Origin: CAIQPV01 sp964480365
Lineage (GTDB): Bacteria > Pseudomonadota > Gammaproteobacteria > Burkholderiales > Gallionellaceae
Direction of reading: 5' to 3'
NCBI GenBank assembly: GCA_964480365.1
Contig: CAYZPM010000008.1
Location: 1-64,000, forward strand
Length of the DNA: 64,000 nt
Part shown: positions 47,670 through 57,040 of the stretch, in pieces
Position numbering within the stretch: the stretch's first letter is position 1
Layout of the letters: each line of letters opens with the position of its first letter
Position numbers and translations under genes: made by a program
The notes under the pieces: model-generated
Seen by the model: the letters and a program-made list of their open reading frames with translations, nothing else
What the model was told of the DNA's origin: nothing
Databases searched by the model: none

Positions 47670-47694
47670 GTAGGGTGGGCAAAGCCCGACCTAC
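47670..47694. repeat. REP-like palindrome
   Basis: GTAGGGTGGGCAAAGCCCGACCTAC-type unit between rdgB and hemW, same family as 15593-15636. Confidence 0.7.
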
Positions 47695-47718
47695 ACTTAG
47701 GTCAGTCTCGTCCGTAAT

Positions 47719-48306
47719 TTATTTCTTCAGCCGCTCCAACAACACTCTCAACGCCTTTCCGCGATGGCTAATAGCGTGTTTTTGTTCACGTTCCAGTTGC
47801 GCGCTGGTCTTGCCGAATTCCGGTAGCCAGAATAGCGGATCGTAGCCGAATCCGCCGTCACCTTGTTCCTCATATGCTATCTCGCCATGCCACTCGCCCT
47901 CCGCGATCAGCGGCTGCGGATCGTTGGCATGGTGCAACAGCACCAGCACGCAGTAGTAATGCGCGCGGCGATCCGCCACTCCTCGCATATCTTGCAATAG
48001 CTTCTCGTTGTTGCGCTGATCCGACTTCGGGTCATCTCCGGCATAGCGCGCAGAGAGCACACCAGGTGCTCCTTCCAGCGCGGTGACGCAGATGCCGGAA
48101 TCATCCGCCAGCGCGGGCAGCCCGCTCAAACGGCTGACGTGGCGCGCTTTGGCAAGAGCATTTTCAACAAAGGTAACGTGCGGTTCCTCGGCTTCGTCTA
48201 TGCCGAGTTGCGCCTGCGTCAGCACCTCGATGCCGAGTGGCTGCAACAGGAATTGAAATTCGCGCAGCTTGCCGGGGTTATTAGAAGCTAGGATTAATTT
48301 TTGCAT
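47719..48306 (-). CDS. rdgB: XTP/dITP diphosphatase RdgB (HAM1 family)
   Basis: 195 residues, full length. The conserved start LILASNNPGKLREF, ADDSGICV and FGYDPLFW are present. It removes non-canonical purine nucleotides. ATG at 48306 is chosen because the family starts here; the open frame upstream reaches towards the addA stop. Confidence 0.95.
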   Translation of the reverse strand: MQKLILASNNPGKLREFQFLLQPLGIEVLTQAQLGIDEAEEPHVTFVENALAKARHVSRLSGLPALADDSGICVTALEGAPGVLSARYAGDDPKSDQRNNEKLLQDMRGVADRRAHYYCVLVLLHHANDPQPLIAEGEWHGEIAYEEQGDGGFGYDPLFWLPEFGKTSAQLEREQKHAISHRGKALRVLLERLKK

Positions 48307-48363
48307 GGTCTGAGTAGAATAAATCACGGTTCTTTGCATTATAACTTTGCAGCAACCCACAGG

Positions 48364-51300
48364 TCACTCGACCTCGCGTAGCACGCCGTCCTCAAACAGC
48401 AAGGCACAACGCACCGTCTTGTCTGCATAAACAGCCTGCATGGCAGTGCAGTATTCCCGCATCTGGGCCCGATACGGCGCAACGTCAGGCTTGGCACCGG
48501 TCTTGTAATCCAGCACCCACACTTCATCGTCGAATTCAACCAGACGATCAATCCGTTTCAATTCACCGTGCGCGTTGATGTAGGGCATTTCGTTGCAAGC
48601 ATTGCGGTAGTGTTGCGGATCGAAGTAGCGTTGCAGATTCGGCAACGCGAGCAGGTGTTGCGCTTGCTGCCAGAGCGAGTCCATTTCATTGGAAGGAATA
48701 CCACAGCGTTGTTGTAACTCGCCTTTATCACTTACTGCTTGTGGCGGCACGAGGTGTTGCAGCAGTGCGTGCAGCCAAGTGCCGTGCCGCTGCTCAGAAG
48801 TAGTGCGCGCTGTGCGCTGTCCTGTGGGAATGGGTAGGCGCAACATTTGCTTAATGTTGTCGCTCTCGCGCAGGCGGGAGTCCATATCTGATTGGATGGA
48901 TTCCCGCCTGCGCGGGATAACCAGCGACTTGCCCGCTTGTGGGCTTAGTCGAATGGCTAGCCGTTCTATCAATGACGAACCTAATAACGGGTTATCGCAC
49001 TGCTTCACCGCTTCCACGATGCGCCCATACCATGATTCTTCCGCCGCTTCGCCATTGCCACTCACCAGCAACGCCTGTTTGGCGCGCGTCATGGCAACGT
49101 ACAGCAAGTTCATTTCTTCGCGCCGCGCATAAGCCTCGTCCGCATCGAAATAAGGCGCGCGCTTCGCACCGCGTCCGCGTTTGTCGCTGTACAGAGAGAA
49201 ATGCGTCGGGCGCGGTTCGTTGGGCTGCCAGTCGAGCAACACGCCGTAACTGTCGGCTTTGCGCTGCGTGTCGTTGGCATCCAGCAGCCACACGATGGGC
49301 GCTTCCAGACCTTTTGCCTCATGCACCGTGTAAATGCGCAACGCATTACCGACCTCGCCCACTTTGCCCTCGTCCGGCGATTCGTTTTCCGCCGCGCGTA
49401 ATTCACGCAACTCGGCGAGGAAGCGCGGCAGACTGGGATAGCGTCCGGCATCAACGTTAAGCGCGATTTCCATGAAAGCTTGCAGGTTAGCACGCACCGT
49501 TTCATACAGATCGACAGGCAGTGCGGCAGCGTAGCGATGCAGCAGATCGCCTTCGAAATAAATGCGGTCGAGCAGGTCATGCACCGGCAGTTTGTCGGCA
49601 AGTTGCAGCCAATCTTTTAACAGACGATGGGCGCGTTGCAGTTCGGCGGATGCTTCACCTTCGGCAACGCGTTGGAGGCGACCCCACCAGCTTCCCTCCG
49701 CCTCTTCCGCGACCTGCATCAAGTCCTCATCCGAACACGCGAACAGCGGCGAACGCAGTGCCTGCGCTAGCTCCAGATCGGCGAACGGCGTAATCAGGAA
49801 AATCAGCAGCGCCTGAATATCTTCTGCTTCCAGCGTATCGAGCAGTCCGCCGCGCCGCGAGGTTAAAAACGGGATGTGGCGCGCACGTAACGCATGTTCG
49901 TACACGCGCAGATGCGTGCGCTTGCGTACCAGCACCATGATGTCGCGGTATTCGACGCGGCGCAGCGTGCCGTCCTCTTCCTGGACGCTCCAATTTGCGA
50001 CTATGTTAGCGATGTGCGTAGCGAATTGCTCGGCTTCGATTTCGCGTGATCCATTTTGCTCTTCGGTGCGCGGTGTGGTAAGCGGGTTGCGCAGGCCCCC
50101 TCCCCAGCCGTCCCCCGAGGCGAGAGGGAGATGTCCTTCTGCCTCATTCAGAGGCAGCACCTCAACGTGACCAGGTAGATTTTGATGATGGGCAATGTGC
50201 TGCTCGAAATTCACAAAACCTTCAGGATGTTCGGAAAATACGCTGTTTACCGTTTCCAGCACCGCAGGGGAATTGCGTCGCGTCGTGTTTTGCGTGAGGT
50301 AATGCGCGCCGAATTCGCTTTCCAGAAATTCTCGCACTACGCCGAACAACCGCGCGTCGGCGCGCCGAAAGCGGTAGATGGATTGTTTTGGATCACCCAC
50401 CACGAACACGGTGGGCCGCGAGTCTACAGCGACGGCAGCGGAAAACCACGCTTGCAATATCTGCCACTGCAACGGGTTGGTGTCCTGAAACTCGTCCAGC
50501 AGCACATGCTTATAGCGGCTATCCAGCTTGTATTGCATGTACTCGGCACAATCGCTCTGGTTGAGCAAGCGGCACACTTGCCATTCCAGATCGGTGAAGT
50601 CCATTTGCTGCGAGCGCAACTTCAATTCCTGATAGTGCTCCAGCAGTGCAGCCCCGCAATGCAGCGCGGCCTGGTTCATACGCAATGCTTCGAGTTCGGT
50701 CAGATCATTGCGTACGGTTTGCATCTTCTCGAACAATACATCACGCGCCAACAGGAAAGATTCTGCATCCTGCTTTTTTGTCGGATTGAAACTGCGCGGC
50801 TCATCGGCCTGGGTGTACAGAGAGAGCGTTAGCGCAGCAAAGCGCTGGTGAGGATCAGCCACGGCCCAAGCAGTTTGCAGCTTGTCGGCATTATTGCACT
50901 GCGTCTCCGTACCGGTCGATAACGCTTGTGCAAAGGCATACACGGCGGCTTGCAGCGTTGCATCGGTGCAGGCATCGGCAATCGGGTCGGCATCCATATC
51001 CACTTCGAATTCGTTGCGCAAATGTTCCATTGCCCACGTCACGGCATCTTCCTGCCCACTGGAGTATGCCCACCACTCGGCGCGCTTGTGCACAAAATTT
51101 TCCAGCAATGCTCGCGTGCTGTGTAATCCATATTCGGTGAACAGCCACTGCATGAACTGCGCGGCTTCTCCATCGGGCGCGGCGCGCAAACTATCGGCAA
51201 ATGCCTGCCACGCCTCATCGCGCATCGCCGAAGTACGCTCCAGTAATTGCATCCCGACCGGCACCCCGGCATTCAGCGGCGCGCGCTGGATAATCTGCAT

Positions 51301-51663
51301 AAACCAGCCGTGAAAGGTGCTAATGGTAATAGCGGGCTGCGCCAGCAGCGCGTCGCGGTACAGGCCGCGTGCTTTTTCAAGGAACACATCGTCGATGTCA
51401 TCGAGCGCGCGTTCGCGCAGGAATTGGCGCACGGTATCGTCGTCCTGCACCGCGAGCAGATGTAGCCACTCGTGCAGGCGTGCCTGCATCTCCTGCGCTG
51501 CCTTGCGCGTGAAAGTGATAGCAAGTATCTCGCCGGGTTTCACACCATCCAGTAACAGGCGCACGATACGCGACACCAGCAGCCAGGTCTTGCCGCTGCC
51601 CGCGCAGGCTTCGACGACGACGCTGTTTTGTGGATCGAGCGCGATGTTGTTATTCATGCTCAT
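48364..51663 (-). CDS. addA: AddA-like helicase-nuclease (UvrD/RecB superfamily)
   Basis: 1099 residues. SF1 helicase motifs: Walker A CAGSGKTW, DEFQDT, GDPKQSIYRFR, VHEAKGLEAPIVW and YVAMTRAKQALLV. A C-terminal PD-(D/E)XK nuclease follows (VWVLDYKTG). Works with AddB to process double-strand ends. Residues ~903-934 derive from genomic repeats inserted in frame (see 48861-48957). ATG at 51663 overlaps the addB stop as ATGA; a second ATG is two codons in. Confidence 0.92.
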   Translation of the reverse strand: MSMNNNIALDPQNSVVVEACAGSGKTWLLVSRIVRLLLDGVKPGEILAITFTRKAAQEMQARLHEWLHLLAVQDDDTVRQFLRERALDDIDDVFLEKARGLYRDALLAQPAITISTFHGWFMQIIQRAPLNAGVPVGMQLLERTSAMRDEAWQAFADSLRAAPDGEAAQFMQWLFTEYGLHSTRALLENFVHKRAEWWAYSSGQEDAVTWAMEHLRNEFEVDMDADPIADACTDATLQAAVYAFAQALSTGTETQCNNADKLQTAWAVADPHQRFAALTLSLYTQADEPRSFNPTKKQDAESFLLARDVLFEKMQTVRNDLTELEALRMNQAALHCGAALLEHYQELKLRSQQMDFTDLEWQVCRLLNQSDCAEYMQYKLDSRYKHVLLDEFQDTNPLQWQILQAWFSAAVAVDSRPTVFVVGDPKQSIYRFRRADARLFGVVREFLESEFGAHYLTQNTTRRNSPAVLETVNSVFSEHPEGFVNFEQHIAHHQNLPGHVEVLPLNEAEGHLPLASGDGWGGGLRNPLTTPRTEEQNGSREIEAEQFATHIANIVANWSVQEEDGTLRRVEYRDIMVLVRKRTHLRVYEHALRARHIPFLTSRRGGLLDTLEAEDIQALLIFLITPFADLELAQALRSPLFACSDEDLMQVAEEAEGSWWGRLQRVAEGEASAELQRAHRLLKDWLQLADKLPVHDLLDRIYFEGDLLHRYAAALPVDLYETVRANLQAFMEIALNVDAGRYPSLPRFLAELRELRAAENESPDEGKVGEVGNALRIYTVHEAKGLEAPIVWLLDANDTQRKADSYGVLLDWQPNEPRPTHFSLYSDKRGRGAKRAPYFDADEAYARREEMNLLYVAMTRAKQALLVSGNGEAAEESWYGRIVEAVKQCDNPLLGSSLIERLAIRLSPQAGKSLVIPRRRESIQSDMDSRLRESDNIKQMLRLPIPTGQRTARTTSEQRHGTWLHALLQHLVPPQAVSDKGELQQRCGIPSNEMDSLWQQAQHLLALPNLQRYFDPQHYRNACNEMPYINAHGELKRIDRLVEFDDEVWVLDYKTGAKPDVAPYRAQMREYCTAMQAVYADKTVRCALLFEDGVLREVE
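48861..48957. repeat. Repeat DNA inside addA
   Basis: Inverted arms 48861-48884 and 48897-48919 match those at 20347-20459 and 46327-46443. Directly after comes ATAACCAGCGACTTGC (48917-48932) and then CTTAGTCGAATGGCTA (48945-48960), matching the core of the inverted repeats near 55 and 57 kb. The block keeps the addA frame open and encodes ~32 residues, including VIPRRRESI and MDSRLRESD. Confidence 0.85.
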
Positions 51664-54410
51664 GCCGCGCTCCATTCACTCTTGCGGCACAAGCCGCGCA
51701 TCTCGCAATACGTGCAAGCCTCGTCCACACCGTGCGCAGGCATGGCCGCGCCGTTACGCATCTGCGCGAACAACTCCGTCAGGCGCTCGATATTTGCTTG
51801 CGCCAGTTCCGGCAAATCCTGCGGCGGCACAACTGCAATCACCTTGTCCTTTTCAATGCTGATGAAAGCCGCCTCGTCGGCCTCGTACACGCTAGCGTAG
51901 CAAGGCAGCTGCACGTCCTCGCCCGCCTCCTTGAGCTTGTTGCGCAACCTGCCTGCATCCATCATCTTGTAATCCAGCACCCGCACTGTGCCATCGGCCT
52001 GAACATCCACGCGGTCTATGCGCCCGCGCAACATCAGCTCGTCGGTCAGCGGCAACTCAAACGGCACTTCGCCGTTTTGATAACGCCAGCCCTCCGCTTC
52101 GCTTTTCAGTTGCGCATCCAGATACGCTGGGATCGCCTGCTGCCAGCGCAGCAGCCAGGCGCGCGCCAGATAGTCGCGCTCCACGGCGGGCGCAAACACC
52201 TCGCCGCTAATGTGCTGCAACACCTCTTCCAGCGTCGCGCGGGTGTGTTCGTTTAAAACCGGAAACTGTTGATGGAAGCGATGCAATATGTCATGCACCC
52301 ACTCGCCATAATCGCGTTTCTCCACACCCTCGCGCACTTCATCCATTTCGTTGAGGCGCAGCATGTGTCGCGCATAAAACTGGTATGGGCAGGCAACCAG
52401 GCTGTTATAGCCGCTGGCCGAAATGCGGCCTGGAATAAGGTTTTGCGGCACAGCAGGCTCGGGCATGGCAGCCGCTTCTGGCAAGGGAAAATCAGTTCCG
52501 CGCACCTGTACATCTTCCAGCAGTGCGCCCAGTTCGCGCTCCGCCAGATCGTCGCCGTAAGCCAGTTCATGCAGCGCGCGCAACATTTCTAGGTAAGGAC
52601 TCAGCAGATTCTTCTCGCCGCTCTTGCTGGCCTGCCAAGTGGCCAGCACCGTGTCATTCATGGCCAGCAGCGCCAGCAGGTCATCGCGCTGCTGCGCCAA
52701 ATGCACCTCGCGTGTCGGCAAGCCGAGCGTGCTGCGCACTGCGTCGTTAAACCACACGCTGCCGTTGTCTCCGCTGGGCAGGTGCGTAGCATCAGCACCG
52801 AGCAGCAGCACCGCATCGAAACTGCGCCAGCGAGTGGCGGCGAGATGGGTGAGCAGCACCGGGCTGTCTATCGCGGAATCGCGGAAGGTATGCGCGTCGA
52901 GCTGCTGCGCCAGCCAGTGCCTCCATTCGGCGAGGCTGAAACGCGTATTGTCCGCCGCCAGTTCCTGCTGCCAAGTTTTCAACGCCTGCAACAGCTGCGC
53001 GCCCGCCGCGTCCCCTCCAAGTCCTTGCGTCACACCTAGTACAGCCAGACTATCATCCAGCGCATGCAGCCAGCCGCTCAAGGTATCGCTGTTTTTACGC
53101 AATGTCTCTGCCGCCTGACGCAACCGCACCAGCGCCACCTGCACCTCGTTCGCGCCGTGCGCCAAATCGAGAAAAGCATCGAGGTGCGAAGCCACCCCAT
53201 GTTTGCGCACCAGTTGTTCGAGCTGATACACCGCCTGCTTGCGTTCTTGCGAGGATTGATCGGCGAAGATGAACGGCGACTTGAGCAAGTCGAGCAAATC
53301 CTGATAATAAAAATCGCTTTGCAGCGCATCCAGCCAGCGCATCAGCACCGTGCTCACCGCCAGCGTGGACATCGTCCAGCCACTTTCGTCGCACACCAGC
53401 ACCCCGGCGCGTTCCAGCAAAGCGCGCACGCGCCGCGCCACCAGACGGTCTTGTGCGACAAGCGCGATGCTCTGCTTGCCCGCCAGCAGCCAGCGCCGCA
53501 CCTGCACCTCGGCGGCGCGCGCCTCCTGCTCCAGGCTGTGCGCGCCGAACAGACTTAACGTTCGCCCCATAGAGCTTTTGGTCGGGCACCCGTCTGAGTC
53601 CGTCGAAGGGAGGTTTAATACGGCATGAGGATAATGTTCGCGCAAGTGAGCAGCTTGATCGCGCAAATGGGAAGAGGGAAGTTGCAACGCCGTATGCAGC
53701 ACCGCACAACTCGCCTCGTCTACCGCCATCTCGCGCAAATCAAAAACCTTGACCGGCGCATGTTCTGCATACGCCTCCAGAAAGTGCGCCTCCGGCGCAG
53801 CAAGAGTGGAAGCCAGCAGCACAACCAGCGGCGCATCCGCCTGAAGCGCCAAGTGCGCCAAACGCTGCTGATAAGCACGCGCGGCATCCAGTTCGCCGCT
53901 GGCGCTCATCGCATACCACAACTCATGCACCACGCGCGCCTCGAACTGCATCGAGGCATTGCGCTTGGCCTGATACGCGCTCTCCAGTTGCGAGAGGAAA
54001 TCTTCTTCGTCTTGCGGCAGCGTGACATGGTGCTGCGTCAGCTCATCCAGCAGGCTGCGCAACTCGCTGGCGATGCCCCACAGATCGGCATCGGCAAACC
54101 ACTTGCGCGCGCGCAGCGCCTGATACAAAGTGGCGGCGCGGCAAGTGTCGGGAACAACGGAAGAGGAGAGGGGAACCGACTGCGCCCAGTCGTTGAGCGT
54201 AACCATCTGCGGCAACAACAAAGCTGGCCGTTTCGTCAATCGGGCAAGCGCTTGCGCCAGCGGCTGCGCCACATGATAGTTAGGCAACAGCACGATGGCA
54301 CGGCGCAAGTCGGGAATCTCGTGCGCGTGCTGCGCGAGTATGTGGCGCGCGACGCTATCAAAAAAAACAGCGGACGCCGTTTGCGCACCGCCGTTAATGG
54401 CTGGCTTCAT
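51660..54410 (-). CDS. addB: AddB-like subunit with PD-(D/E)XK nuclease and Fe-S cysteines
   Basis: 916 residues. An inactive helicase-like N-terminal region; a C-terminal nuclease with RIDRVDVQADGTVRVLDYKM; and four cysteines for a 4Fe-4S staple, one in ACPYQFYARH and three in ACTYCEMRGLC. Start at 54410 is five bases behind the fdxA stop and its end overlaps addA, so the three are cotranscribed. Confidence 0.88.
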   Translation of the reverse strand: MKPAINGGAQTASAVFFDSVARHILAQHAHEIPDLRRAIVLLPNYHVAQPLAQALARLTKRPALLLPQMVTLNDWAQSVPLSSSVVPDTCRAATLYQALRARKWFADADLWGIASELRSLLDELTQHHVTLPQDEEDFLSQLESAYQAKRNASMQFEARVVHELWYAMSASGELDAARAYQQRLAHLALQADAPLVVLLASTLAAPEAHFLEAYAEHAPVKVFDLREMAVDEASCAVLHTALQLPSSHLRDQAAHLREHYPHAVLNLPSTDSDGCPTKSSMGRTLSLFGAHSLEQEARAAEVQVRRWLLAGKQSIALVAQDRLVARRVRALLERAGVLVCDESGWTMSTLAVSTVLMRWLDALQSDFYYQDLLDLLKSPFIFADQSSQERKQAVYQLEQLVRKHGVASHLDAFLDLAHGANEVQVALVRLRQAAETLRKNSDTLSGWLHALDDSLAVLGVTQGLGGDAAGAQLLQALKTWQQELAADNTRFSLAEWRHWLAQQLDAHTFRDSAIDSPVLLTHLAATRWRSFDAVLLLGADATHLPSGDNGSVWFNDAVRSTLGLPTREVHLAQQRDDLLALLAMNDTVLATWQASKSGEKNLLSPYLEMLRALHELAYGDDLAERELGALLEDVQVRGTDFPLPEAAAMPEPAVPQNLIPGRISASGYNSLVACPYQFYARHMLRLNEMDEVREGVEKRDYGEWVHDILHRFHQQFPVLNEHTRATLEEVLQHISGEVFAPAVERDYLARAWLLRWQQAIPAYLDAQLKSEAEGWRYQNGEVPFELPLTDELMLRGRIDRVDVQADGTVRVLDYKMMDAGRLRNKLKEAGEDVQLPCYASVYEADEAAFISIEKDKVIAVVPPQDLPELAQANIERLTELFAQMRNGAAMPAHGVDEACTYCEMRGLCRKSEWSAA

Positions 54411-54415
54411 AGTGT

Positions 54416-54739
54416 TTAGCGTTCCAGCAGATGCAATTTATTTTTCACGTCTTTCCACTCGTCTGCATCGGCGGGCGCACCCTTCTTCACGACAATGGGC
54501 TTCCACCGCTTCGCCAGTTCAGCATTCAGCGCAATAAACTGGCGCTGATCCTGCGGCAAATCATCCTCGGCATAAATCGCCTCCGCCGGGCATTCCGCCA
54601 CGCACAAAGTGCAGTCTATGCACTCATCCGGATCAATCGCCAGAAAATTCGGCCCCTCGCGGAAACAGTCCACCGGGCAGACATCCACGCAATCGGTGTA
54701 CTTGCACTTGATACACGCTTCGGTGACAACGTAAGTCAT
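54416..54739 (-). CDS. fdxA: Seven-iron ferredoxin FdxA
   Basis: 107 residues of the Azotobacter ferredoxin I type. Cys9, Cys17 and Cys50 would bind the 3Fe-4S cluster and Cys21, Cys40, Cys43 and Cys46 the 4Fe-4S cluster; additional Cys12 and Cys25 are present. Its C-terminal extension is typical. Its place directly ahead of the Fe-S protein gene addB is notable, but a direct partnership is only inference. Confidence 0.95.
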   Translation of the reverse strand: MTYVVTEACIKCKYTDCVDVCPVDCFREGPNFLAIDPDECIDCTLCVAECPAEAIYAEDDLPQDQRQFIALNAELAKRWKPIVVKKGAPADADEWKDVKNKLHLLER

Positions 54740-55193
54740 AGTGGTGGCTCCTCTTTGGGCGAATGCATCATTCTAACTTACGAGGGTTTAATTTTGCGGA
54801 GCGGGTACTTTAATTTGTACAGACAAAACCAACTTCGCCGGGGCAGCCCAGGAATTGGTTACATTTCTTGTCTTGCCAAGAAATGTAACCGAGAGAAGGC
54901 CCCCCCAATCTGCCACCTCTTCAAGATTCCCTGCGTTGCTCGGCTGGTCAGGCTTCCTCATAAACTCGCACGATCCGCTACGCGGCCACATGCTCAAACA
55001 TAACCAGCGACTTGCTGGCGACTTTTTCCAGCTTAGTCGATTGGCTATGCAAAGCTATTCGTCAAAATTCCCTGACCAGTCTCCACTACTCGTTGGCGGA
55101 TGAGGGAGAAGTGGAAGTACGCAGAGAGTGCGTCAAGATCAACAGGCACTATTGGAAAGCGTGAACATCCGCTTGGGCGCGAAGCGGACTATG
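54740..55193. other. Intergenic region with a repeat
   Basis: 454 bases. Upstream of fdxA there is a 12-base palindrome pair built on ACATTTCTTG...CAAGAAATGT (54860-54888), possibly an operator. The rest is the inverted repeat at 54903-55101. Confidence 0.45.
54903..55101. repeat. ~195-bp inverted repeat, left copy
   Basis: Inverted to 56791-56987 with only a few mismatches over ~190 bases. The stretch can be read without stops in both copies and gives the same peptide (SSRFPALL.W.GFLINSHDPL), but there is no ribosome-binding site. Confidence 0.9.
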
Positions 55194-56522
55194 TTAAGAA
55201 GCTGACCGTGCCAAATTAATTAAATTTTCGCGCTCAATAAATTCCTTGAACTCATCAGAAATCCGTGCATCACTTGCTACTCTTTCCCAGAAATTACGTG
55301 CCATATTTTGTATGACAGCGATGGTTTCAGAATCTAGATGGAGACCCTTATATTCTGGCAAAACAAAACTATATGGCAGCACCTCTCCCCCACTTTTTGG
55401 TGCAAATCCCATTGAACACATGTCATACACAGGCAGCAGTCTGAACACGCCTCCGTCTATGGAAAAACTCAAATTGCCCAAATGCATATCGGAATTATTA
55501 ATTAAGCGCCCAAACCACCATAGACACTCTGCGTCATAAACATGCTGCCAACTAACCAGTTTTTTCCTATATAGCGCATCCAGCACCCTTGGCCAATCGC
55601 TCCCAATCCCGGTAAATTCAGCATCGATACATTGTAGGGATAACATGGGCATGCGCCCAAACTCCCCGGTTCTATCGAATCGCTGCGATTCGAGGAATAG
55701 CCTGCCGTCCATTTCAATCAGCCGCGTTTCTGCAGCGGGACAGTTTCTGCTATGAAGGGCTTCTGTAGCGCAATACTCCGTAATCAAGATATCACGCCAC
55801 CTATGGGCAACATCACTGTTACCCAGAGGCGAGAACTTAACGATGACGTGCGCCGAACGATGGCCGCAGAATGTGGTAAATTTTGGTTGCTCACCACCGG
55901 CAGATGAGCCGGGGATAACCCCGCTCATTACACTATCTGCGAGCGCAGGATAATCTTTTTCTGTCGTCACAACGGGCTTCCGCCTCATACGCAAAAGTGC
56001 TTGTTCGCCGAACTTGAAATTTCCCGGAAGATCATCGCCATTCGAAATCAAATAACGCCCTATGTGATTTGTATTCCAATGTCTTGGATCGGCTGGAAAA
56101 TCACTGGATAGTCTAGCCAAATCTTCCGCGATTTGCCGCCCCATAAAACCTTGAGGGCACAGATCACTCAAGAAGTAGGGCAAGTCTGGATACAGACCGC
56201 TTCCGCTTTGGCCTAATAGAACTTGGGGCATACCTGTCGCTGGTTCGACAAAAAAACCGCTAGGTGCCAAGGGGCGTATATATGCAACCAAAACAGTATT
56301 TCCATGCGCATCGACCATAACCAGAGGAAGCTTGTTGCCTCCACCAAATGCATTGCGAGTCATTGCATATTTGGGTGGGCGCATATTGGGTAATGTGACA
56401 ACGGCATCACCCATACCTCTCAGTTGTCGCGACACCGCAGTTTGGCTCAAACCTGTCTCAGCTTGTATTTCCTTAGAGGTTGCCGAGCCTCGCATCAAAT
56501 ATTCGCTTATAGTTAGTGCCAT
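55194..56522 (-). CDS. yjjJ: HipA-family toxin, YjjJ (HipH) type
   Basis: 442 residues. An N-terminal winged helix (~5-55, ETGLSQTAVSRQLRGMG) replaces the need for a HipB partner. The HipA-like kinase fold follows, with GEQPKF, the catalytic NNSDMHLGN and the metal-binding PVYDMCSM. E. coli YjjJ/HipH is toxic and antibiotic-tolerance related. No antitoxin gene is adjacent. It lies between two long inverted repeats. Confidence 0.88.
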   Translation of the reverse strand: MALTISEYLMRGSATSKEIQAETGLSQTAVSRQLRGMGDAVVTLPNMRPPKYAMTRNAFGGGNKLPLVMVDAHGNTVLVAYIRPLAPSGFFVEPATGMPQVLLGQSGSGLYPDLPYFLSDLCPQGFMGRQIAEDLARLSSDFPADPRHWNTNHIGRYLISNGDDLPGNFKFGEQALLRMRRKPVVTTEKDYPALADSVMSGVIPGSSAGGEQPKFTTFCGHRSAHVIVKFSPLGNSDVAHRWRDILITEYCATEALHSRNCPAAETRLIEMDGRLFLESQRFDRTGEFGRMPMLSLQCIDAEFTGIGSDWPRVLDALYRKKLVSWQHVYDAECLWWFGRLINNSDMHLGNLSFSIDGGVFRLLPVYDMCSMGFAPKSGGEVLPYSFVLPEYKGLHLDSETIAVIQNMARNFWERVASDARISDEFKEFIERENLINLARSAS

Positions 56523-57040
56523 TTGAGTAACCCACTTAAATAATGACTAGATAAATGAATTCTATATTCTATATAACTATATGTAAATTATTTTATTATT
56601 TTAAATTAAGTTTAAATATGTACTATCTTTTAGACTAGATTATTACTGTGTTGCTGGTTCATAGTCAGTTGTTGCCAAAGAGTTATCAAGGGTAGGCTCA
56701 ATTTCGTAAGGTCTGCTCACTTAGCGAAGATTGGCAGGCGGTTTGAAAATTTGGTGATGCGCTCTTTGCGCACCTCCCCTTTCCCCTGTTTCGCCACCGA
56801 GTAGCGCAGGCTGGTCAGGGAATTCTGACGAATAGCTTTGCATAGCCAATCGACTAAGCTGGAAAAAGTCGCCAGCAAGTCGCTGGTTATGTTTGAGCAT
56901 GTGGCCGCGTAGCGGATCGTGCGAGTTTATGAGGAAGCCTGTCCAGTCGAGCAACGCAGGGAATCTCGAAGAGGTGGCGGATTGGGGCGATTTTTTTGTA
57001 TTGGCTGTAAAAAAGCGCAGACAAGTCTGCGCACTCCATA
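56523..57040. other. Intergenic region upstream of the toxin gene
   Basis: 518 bases: an AT-rich ~170 bases with TATA-rich stretches that should contain the toxin promoter, then the right inverted repeat at 56791-56987. No gene is supported. Confidence 0.45.
56791..56987. repeat. ~195-bp inverted repeat, right copy
   Basis: Inverted partner of 54903-55101. The pair encloses ~1.7 kb, of which the YjjJ-type toxin gene fills most. Confidence 0.9.

Noticed and set aside
54855..55103. Open frame through the left inverted repeat, matched by one at 56721-57086
   Set aside because: The same peptide appears only because the repeat DNA is shared. No ribosome-binding site or codon bias supports translation.
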